From Bacteroidaceae bacterium (GTDB lineage Bacteria > Bacteroidota > Bacteroidia > Bacteroidales > Bacteroidaceae), in NCBI GenBank assembly GCA_017961965.1, contig JAGCWG010000412.1, positions 1-7,125 of the forward strand: 7,125 nt of DNA, given 5' to 3'. A model generated the notes under the pieces. It saw only the letters and a list, made by a program, of their open reading frames with translations, ran no database searches and was not told where the DNA came from. The position numbers and the translations under genes are program-made. Positions 1-3,534 of the stretch are shown piece after piece; positions within the stretch are counted from its first letter, which is position 1, and every line of letters begins with the position of its first letter.

Positions 1-329
1 AAAATGGCACGAGGATAGGACAAAACGAAAGTAATGAGAAATAAATAACGAGGAATGAGGAACTAAGCGACGCGTTCTCACAAACCAAAGTGAAAAAAAT
101 AAATTATTTGTAACAAGTGATAAGCAAAATTAGTATTGCAAATTAAATTAAAGTCATAAGGTTTGTATATTTATAGGATAAGCAGTACCTTTGTATCGCA
201 CTTTAGCAACATTGCGTCCCAACTATCACAAACAAAAACAAGATAAGTGTGGAAAAAGTGCATAGCTAAACTGAATGCATTGAATTGGGAACTTCCCTTA
301 AACACAACAACATTGCAGATTAAGACAAT
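1..329. other. Non-coding lead-in and 5' leader of the small peptide gene
   Basis: No gene can be supported here. Forward frames close early, with stops ending at 18, 34 and 44, so at most the last few codons of an upstream plus-strand gene could be present, and which frame applies cannot be decided. Positions 90-180 are very A/T-rich and lead into the promoter at 163-193. From about 200 to 329 lies the leader of the small peptide gene. It contains CAACATTGC twice (207-215 and 308-316), TCCCAA (217-222) that could pair with TTGGGA (285-290), and the dyad GGGAAcTTCCC (287-297). None of these matches a riboswitch I know. Confidence 0.5.
163..193 (+). promoter_or_regulatory. Bacteroidetes-type promoter for the 52-aa peptide gene
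   Basis: TTG at 163-165 (within TTTG 162-165), then a 20-bp spacer, then TACCTTTG at 186-193. This fits the Bacteroidetes primary sigma (sigma-ABfr) consensus of a -33 TTG and a -7 TAnnTTTG. Transcription should start near 198-202, giving a leader of about 130 nt before the ATG at 330. Confidence 0.7.
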
Positions 330-488
330 ATGAAACAGACTTATACAACACCAAAGTTCGCTGTTGCGAAGACACTGATTAGAGCATCACTCCTTGCAGG
401 AAGTAATGCAAGACAGAACATACCTTTTACAGGTAATAAAGAAACAAACAGTTTTGACGCACGTATCCGTCAAAATGGATTAGACTAA
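330..488 (+). CDS. Small uncharacterised Bacteroidetes peptide (52 aa, K-x-Y-x-x-P / LLAGS type)
   Basis: An ATG-to-TAA frame of 53 codons begins MKQTYTTPKFAVAK and carries SLLAGS at residues 19-24. The rest is polar and ends with a charged segment FDARIRQNGLD. From memory, Bacteroidales genomes carry many 45-90 residue proteins with an N-terminal K-x-Y-x-x-P followed by a short L-L-A-G/A-S segment and a variable polar tail; their function is unknown. The hydrophobic stretch is too short for a classical signal peptide or membrane helix, and there is no lipobox cysteine. A consensus promoter upstream and a strong terminator 35 bp downstream make it a one-gene transcript, which supports it being real despite its size. 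No Shine-Dalgarno is visible, as is usual in this phylum. No function is assigned. Confidence 0.68.
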   Translation: MKQTYTTPKFAVAKTLIRASLLAGSNARQNIPFTGNKETNSFDARIRQNGLD

Positions 489-520
489 TCCTGCTACTCC
501 TTTTTTTTCAAACAACCATT

Positions 521-553
521 ACAAAAAGCTCCCCATTAGTGGGAGCTTTTTGT
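521..553. terminator. Rho-independent terminator, usable in both directions
   Basis: A 13-bp perfect stem, 521-533 with 541-553, has a 7-nt loop. Its GC core is AGCTCCC/GGGAGCT, with an A-run on the left and a T-run on the right. It lies 32 bp after the peptide stop codon and ends that transcript. The A-run would act as a U-tract for any minus-strand transcript. Confidence 0.88.
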
Positions 554-604
554 GTAATGAATGTTTTTTCCATATTAAAACAGCTATGCGACAATAAAAA
601 AGTT

Positions 605-612
605 TATCTTTG
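605..612 (+). promoter_or_regulatory. Probable -7 box of the LolA-like gene
   Basis: TATCTTTG matches TAnnTTTG exactly. No good -33 TTG lies 19-21 bp upstream; the area 560-600 is A/T-rich. Transcription would begin near 617-621, leaving a leader of about 20 nt before the ATG at 640. This position also argues against a TTG start at 610, which lies inside the box. Confidence 0.55.
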
Positions 613-639
613 CAGAACAACAAAGCAATGGATACGCAT

Positions 640-1278
640 ATGAAGAAACAGTATATAATAAAGGTGATGATGTTAACGCTTGCACTCATATTAGGCGTAA
701 GCAACATTGAAGCCAAGTCAAAAAACTCAGAGGAAGCAAGGCAGTTATTTGACAAGGTATATAATATGGTATTTGGTCCACAGGGGGCACACCTGAAATA
801 TTCCGTCAATATCCTTGGCATATACAAGACGGAAGGCGAAATCGAATACAAAGGAAGGAAACAACGCTATCAAGAAGCACGTTATGCTTCGTGGAATGAC
901 GGAGTTACCGCATATATGGTGGACAAGAAGAAACACTCCATTGGAATCTTTGATGCGAACGATGACGACAAAGACAAATATTTGTCCAAGTTTAAATATG
1001 ACATAAACGACTATAACTTCAGCTATGTCGTAAAAGGAAACACCTATGAACTTACTGCAGAAGTAAAGCATGCAAGTTTATTCGGTATAAAAGAAGTTGT
1101 TGCGGTGGTCAACAAAAACAACCTGCACCCTCAGAGCCTAAACATAAAACTGGCATGGTTTAGGACTACCGTCAAAATAACAGAGTTTAACAGTGGAAAC
1201 ATATCGGATGATATATTTGTTTTTCCAAAGAACAAATTCAAGGACTACGAATATATCGACCACCGAAAAAAGAAATAA
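640..1278 (+). CDS. Exported LolA-like protein (outer-membrane lipoprotein carrier fold)
   Basis: A 212-residue protein with an N-terminal signal peptide: MKK, a hydrophobic core at residues 8-20, and likely cleavage after NIEA at 25. The mature part alternates short beta-strand-like segments. It includes YSVNILGIYKTEGEIEYKG (54-72), a middle FKYDINDYNFSY segment, and HPQSLNIKL (163-171). It ends with an F-x-F-P-x-x-K-F-x-x-x-E-x-I-D-x-R pattern (193-209), like the end of LolA-family proteins. LolA-type carriers bind lipoprotein acyl chains in the periplasm and deliver them to the outer membrane. Bacteroidetes have several divergent relatives whose cargo is unproven. The fold call is inferred from motifs. 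The ATG at 640 is preferred because it begins the signal peptide directly; the ATG at 628 would add four residues, and the TTG at 610 overlaps the promoter. The tail HRKKK is strongly basic. Confidence 0.72.
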   Translation: MKKQYIIKVMMLTLALILGVSNIEAKSKNSEEARQLFDKVYNMVFGPQGAHLKYSVNILGIYKTEGEIEYKGRKQRYQEARYASWNDGVTAYMVDKKKHSIGIFDANDDDKDKYLSKFKYDINDYNFSYVVKGNTYELTAEVKHASLFGIKEVVAVVNKNNLHPQSLNIKLAWFRTTVKITEFNSGNISDDIFVFPKNKFKDYEYIDHRKKK

Positions 1279-1421
1279 GCAAACCATTGGAATCGCACAC
1301 ATATATTGATGTGCAGCAACCAGCAAACCACTCGTAAAACAAAACCAACAGATTAGACAAATGACGTATCGCGTAGCTAAATATCAATAAAACGACCTGT
1401 TTTTTCATTTTTTTGAAAAAA
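1279..1421. other. Intergenic spacer after the LolA-like gene
   Basis: No gene is seen. A weak 5-bp hairpin GCACA/TGTGC (1295-1299 with 1310-1314) lacks a U-tract, so no clear terminator for the LolA-like gene is visible. TTTTTTCA (1400-1407) and TGAAAAAA (1414-1421) form an 8-bp A/T inverted repeat directly upstream of the next promoter. It may act as an A/T-rich upstream element rather than as a hairpin. Confidence 0.4.
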
Positions 1422-1455
1422 TTGTGTGCGCTTTCAGCAGATTGTCGTACCTTTG
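1422..1455 (+). promoter_or_regulatory. Bacteroidetes-type promoter for the exported GIN-like protein
   Basis: TACCTTTG at 1448-1455 is a perfect -7 box. TTG at 1422-1424 is the nearest -33 candidate but gives a long spacer of 23 bp; TG at 1427-1428 gives 19. The 15 bases 1443-1457 are identical to those around the tRNA-His promoter (6301-6315). Start of transcription is predicted near 1460-1464. Confidence 0.68.
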
Positions 1456-1461
1456 CAACGT

Positions 1462-1579
1462 CAAAAGAAAAATAAGCACCTCAAAGGTTGCAACAGGGAA
1501 ATAAAAAGATTGTTTAATTAAGTGGAATGTATCATATTGGGTAACTACTAAATTCCACAGGTAAAAAGATTTTTAGGTT
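1462..1579 (+). promoter_or_regulatory. Long 5' leader with a possible stem-loop
   Basis: About 118 nt separate the predicted transcription start from the ATG. GTGGAAT (1522-1528) and ATTCCAC (1552-1558) form a perfect 7-bp stem with a 23-nt loop, ending 21 nt before the start codon. GTTGCAAC at 1487-1494 is an 8-bp palindrome. No riboswitch class is recognised. The leader may affect mRNA stability or translation, but that is inference. Confidence 0.35.
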
Positions 1580-1993
1580 ATGAAAAAGTCAATTGTTATA
1601 GCAGCTGCACTCATGATGGCAGCAGTAAATGTAAACGCAGCATCAAATTCAAAGAAGGCTAAGGCTCCAAAGACTGCTTCTTACACAGTAGCTGAGACTT
1701 CATACGACAATGAGGGCAATGTTAGCGCAACATCTATTGAAGCATTCAATGTAGCAGAGATTGACGTACCAGCACGTGTACGATTCATCGAGGGTAACAA
1801 CTACGGCATCAATGTTATCTCTTTGGCTGACAATGCAAACAATTCAATTCGTTACAAGGTTAAGAATGGTGTTCTCCGTGTATATACTACTGCAGAGTAT
1901 GTTGAGAACGGTAGCGTAATCATCAACCTCGTAGTTCCAACTCTTCCAGAGTTGAAGACCGCAGCATCACTCAACACTATCAACGTTAGATAA
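1580..1993 (+). CDS. Short exported protein resembling part of a DUF2807/GIN (head adhesin-like) domain
   Basis: A 137-residue protein. Residues 1-20 form a clear signal peptide ending VNA, followed by a Lys/Ala-rich linker (22-34). The remainder has a beta-repeat pattern: AFNVAEIDVPARVRFIEGNNYGINV (55-79), SIRYKVKNGVLRVYT (89-103), and VIINLVVPTLPELKTAAS (113-130). The order 'F..I.V', 'V....G..Y.I.V', 'I.Y.V.NG.L.V', 'I.I.VP.L..L' resembles the start of DUF2807 (putative auto-transporter adhesin, head GIN domain), a beta-helix-like family common in Bacteroidetes. The protein stops where the family normally continues with more turns, so it is either a short variant or a truncated form. The codons run cleanly to TAA and a strong terminator follows at once, which favours an intact gene. 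The role is unknown; cell-surface or periplasmic location is likely. Confidence 0.62.
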   Translation: MKKSIVIAAALMMAAVNVNAASNSKKAKAPKTASYTVAETSYDNEGNVSATSIEAFNVAEIDVPARVRFIEGNNYGINVISLADNANNSIRYKVKNGVLRVYTTAEYVENGSVIINLVVPTLPELKTAASLNTINVR

Positions 1994-2016
1994 TACTGAC
2001 ATCATATCAACGATAG

Positions 2017-2048
2017 AAGAAGGTGAGCCTTTCATGGCTCACCTTCTT
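2017..2048 (+). terminator. Strong Rho-independent terminator after the GIN-like gene
   Basis: A 13-bp perfect stem, 2017-2029 with 2036-2048, has the 6-nt loop TTTCAT and runs into TTCTTTT. It starts 24 bp after the stop codon at 1993. The left arm is A/G-rich and the right arm is C/T-rich. Confidence 0.9.
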
Positions 2049-2082
2049 TTGTATATATACACGCATGATAAGCATTTTTTCT

Positions 2083-2275
2083 CCCACGGAGGCACGGAGA
2101 GCAGAGATTCTTCCTCCCCGAGTTTTTATGAGCGCACGAAGGTCGCAAATGCTCCAAAGAGGGCACGGAGATAGACCCTCTCCGAGAACTCCATGGAGCA
2201 TTTGCGACCTCTGAGAACTCCAGATATATCATCGAGTTAAGTGCGGAAGCTCTGTGCTCTCCGTGCCTCCGTGGG
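2083..2275. repeat. Large nested palindromic element (about 190 bp), probable non-autonomous dispersed repeat
   Basis: The outer arms 2083-2107 and 2251-2275 are reverse complements at 24 of 25 positions, with the single mismatch at 2104/2254. Inside them, 2140-2156 and 2194-2210 are perfect 17-bp reverse complements. Innermost, AGAGGG (2158-2163) pairs with CCCTCT (2176-2181). The word GCACGGAGA occurs at 2092-2100 and 2163-2171 and inverted at 2257-2265. GAGAACTCCA is repeated directly at 2184-2193 and 2213-2222. The segment is more GC-rich than its flanks and encodes no convincing protein, although several frames stay open on both strands. It sits between two converging transcripts, each with its own terminator. 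From memory, 'CACGGAG'-type palindromes recur in Bacteroidetes and other bacteria; copy number here cannot be tested. No transposase or target duplication is seen. Confidence 0.75.
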
Positions 2276-2301
2276 GAAATAACACACTTGATGTACAAAT
2301 A

Positions 2302-2333
2302 AAACGGTATAAACCACTTGGCTCATACCGTTT
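2302..2333. terminator. Two-way terminator at the end of the pheT-yebC-TSCPD operon
   Basis: AAACGGTAT (2302-2310) and ATACCGTTT (2325-2333) form a perfect 9-bp stem with a 14-nt loop. The minus-strand reading ends in TTTTATTT and serves the TSCPD gene, whose stop codon is at 2382. The plus-strand reading is followed by ATTTTTTT, so the element also blocks transcription coming through the palindromic element. Confidence 0.82.
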
Positions 2334-2381
2334 ATTTTTTTATTCTAAGCAAGCCGATCTTGCGAAGCAAAATACAAACAA

Positions 2382-2639
2382 TTACTTGTTTTCTAACATC
2401 TGCTTGAGTGCGGCTGCCAATTGTGCAGGACATGATGTGCCCTTGCCTCCACAGTTGATGTTCTCAATAAGTGGGATGACTTCTTCTGCCTTGCGACCTT
2501 TGACGAGTGCTGCAACGCCTTGTGTGTTACCACTGCATCCACCAGCAAACTGTACCTCGTTGATGATGCCTGTTGTCTCGTCAACGTCCACGGCTATTGC
2601 CTGCGCACATATTCCTCTTGTACGGAAGATTTGTTTCAT
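2382..2639 (-). CDS. TSCPD-domain protein (TIGR03905-like, 85 aa)
   Basis: The whole 85-residue protein is one TSCPD domain. It shows GGCSGN at 33-38 and the name-giving TSCP at 68-71. Cysteines at 11, 35, 63 and 70 look conserved and could form a four-cysteine metal site, which is inference. The domain is also known as a C-terminal extension of class II (B12-dependent) ribonucleotide reductases. Stand-alone forms such as TIGR03905 have no established function. It is the last gene of the minus-strand cluster, 110 bp downstream of yebC, with a palindromic repeat in the gap and a terminator 48 bp after its stop. The ATG at 2639 gives the usual family start (K-x-x-F-R-T-x-G-I/V-C). No promoter was found directly upstream, so cotranscription with yebC is likely. 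Confidence 0.85.
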   Translation of the reverse strand: MKQIFRTRGICAQAIAVDVDETTGIINEVQFAGGCSGNTQGVAALVKGRKAEEVIPLIENINCGGKGTSCPAQLAAALKQMLENK

Positions 2640-2661
2640 GTTTGTATTTTTTATAAATTAT

Positions 2662-2721
2662 GAAGTCAGGGAGTTGCAGGTGTTAAGATATTACTCTTTA
2701 ACTTCCGAACTCCTTGACTTC
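2662..2721. repeat. 60-bp palindromic repeat between yebC and the TSCPD gene
   Basis: The arms 2662-2675 and 2708-2721 are reverse complements at 13 of 14 positions; the remaining position can be a G-U pair in plus-strand RNA. Inside, GTTAA (2682-2686) can pair with TTAAC (2698-2702). Read on the minus strand, the element begins with two related units, GAAGTCAAGGAGTT and GGAAGTTAAAGAGTA, which gives it a repeat-like texture. It has no U-tract after the stem, so it is not a typical terminator. In a polycistronic mRNA such a hairpin could protect or separate segments. A dispersed REP-like repeat is the more likely origin. Confidence 0.68.
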
Positions 2722-2749
2722 TATGTATTGTAAAAGTAGAATAAGACTT

Positions 2750-3481
2750 TTACTTCATGTTTGTGTATACGTTCTGTACGTCGTCGAACTCTTCAAGACG
2801 CTCAACCATCTTGTCGAGAGTCTCACGCTGCTCGTCTGTTACCTCCTTGAGGTCGTTTGGAACGTATGTGAACTCAGCACCAGTAATCTCGTAACCGTTC
2901 TCCTCGAGGTACTTCTGAATCTGAGCGAACTGCTTTGGATCGCCGTAGATAGTGATTGTAGTCTCGTCCTTCTCCTCATCGTACTCCTCATCGTACTCGT
3001 CGTTTACGCCATACTCGATAGCCTCAAGAACGAACTCGTCCATGTCCATGTCAGCCTTCTTCTTGAATGTGAACTGGCTGTAGTAGTCAAAGAGGAAAGA
3101 GAGAGAACCTGTTGTTCCCATGTTTCCGTTGAACTTGTTGAAGATAGAGCGAACATCTGCAACGGTACGTGTTGTGTTGTCTGTAAGAGTGTCAACGAGC
3201 ACAGCAACTCCGTGAGGACCATATCCCTCGTAAGTTACGCTCTTCCATGCTGACTTATCCTTACCAACAGCATTCTTGATTGCACGGTCAATATTGTCCT
3301 TTGGCATGTTCTCGTGACGACAAGTAGCGATAACGGCACGAAGGTGTGCATTGTTGTCTGGGTCTGGACCACCTTCAGCTACTGCGATGGCAATCTGCTT
3401 GCCAAGGCGTGTGAAAGTCTTTGCCATGTTACCCCATCTCTTAAGTTTTCTTGCTTTACGGAATTCAAACGCGCGTCCCAT
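2750..3481 (-). CDS. yebC: YebC/PmpR/TACO1-family protein
   Basis: A 243-residue protein matching the YebC family along its length. It has the N-terminal helical domain (GRAFEFRKARKLKRWGNMAKTFTRLGKQI, 2-30), the central DPDNNAHLRAVIATCRHENMPKDNIDRAI segment (40-68), YEGYGPHGVAV (84-94), DNTTRTVADVRSIFNK (101-116) and GSLSFLF (125-131). Family members were first described as transcription regulators (PmpR). Mitochondrial TACO1 activates translation, and recent work links YebC/TACO1 to ribosomes translating proline-rich stretches. It lies 53 bp after pheT on the same strand in an A/T-rich gap without a promoter, so it is probably cotranscribed with pheT, which fits a translation role. An acidic linker at 160-173 (NDEYDEEYDEEKDE) is encoded partly by a 12-bp tandem repeat. 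The start is fixed by the conserved MGRAFEFRKA. Confidence 0.93.
   Translation of the reverse strand: MGRAFEFRKARKLKRWGNMAKTFTRLGKQIAIAVAEGGPDPDNNAHLRAVIATCRHENMPKDNIDRAIKNAVGKDKSAWKSVTYEGYGPHGVAVLVDTLTDNTTRTVADVRSIFNKFNGNMGTTGSLSFLFDYYSQFTFKKKADMDMDEFVLEAIEYGVNDEYDEEYDEEKDETTITIYGDPKQFAQIQKYLEENGYEITGAEFTYVPNDLKEVTDEQRETLDKMVERLEEFDDVQNVYTNMK
2972..3004 (-). repeat. 12-bp tandem repeat in yebC acidic linker
   Basis: CTCCTCATCGTA occurs twice in tandem (2972-2983 and 2984-2995), followed by a decayed third unit (2996-3004). On the coding strand it yields the repeated YDEE in the acidic linker of YebC. Because the unit is a multiple of three, copy-number change would keep the reading frame. 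Confidence 0.7.
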
Positions 3482-3534
3482 AATCTTATTCTTATATAAT
3501 TGTATGTTTTAATTTTTAATTTCTAACTTTTATT

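Noticed and set aside
1..44. Possible C-terminal end of an upstream plus-strand gene
   Set aside because: All three frames stop within 44 bp and none gives a recognisable end, so no partial gene can be supported.
610..639. TTG start at 610 or ATG at 628 for the LolA-like gene
   Set aside because: The TTG at 610 is part of the TATCTTTG promoter box and would precede the transcription start. The ATG at 640 begins directly with the signal peptide; the ATG at 628 cannot be fully excluded but adds only MDTH.
2007..2298. Several overlapping open frames of 63-88 codons on both strands across the palindrome
   Set aside because: They arise from the mirrored GC-rich arms. None has a promoter, a recognised domain or natural protein composition, and they run through terminators.
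2730..2753. 8-bp inverted repeat GTAAAAGT/ACTTTTAC at the yebC stop codon, as a terminator
   Set aside because: The stem is A/T-rich and weak and has no U-tract on the minus strand. Read-through into the TSCPD gene is more likely.
2254..3253. Plus-strand frames of 159 and 179 codons
   Set aside because: They lie opposite yebC and the TSCPD gene, whose proteins match known families. The plus-strand products are low-complexity Leu/Val/Cys-rich, typical of antisense shadows.
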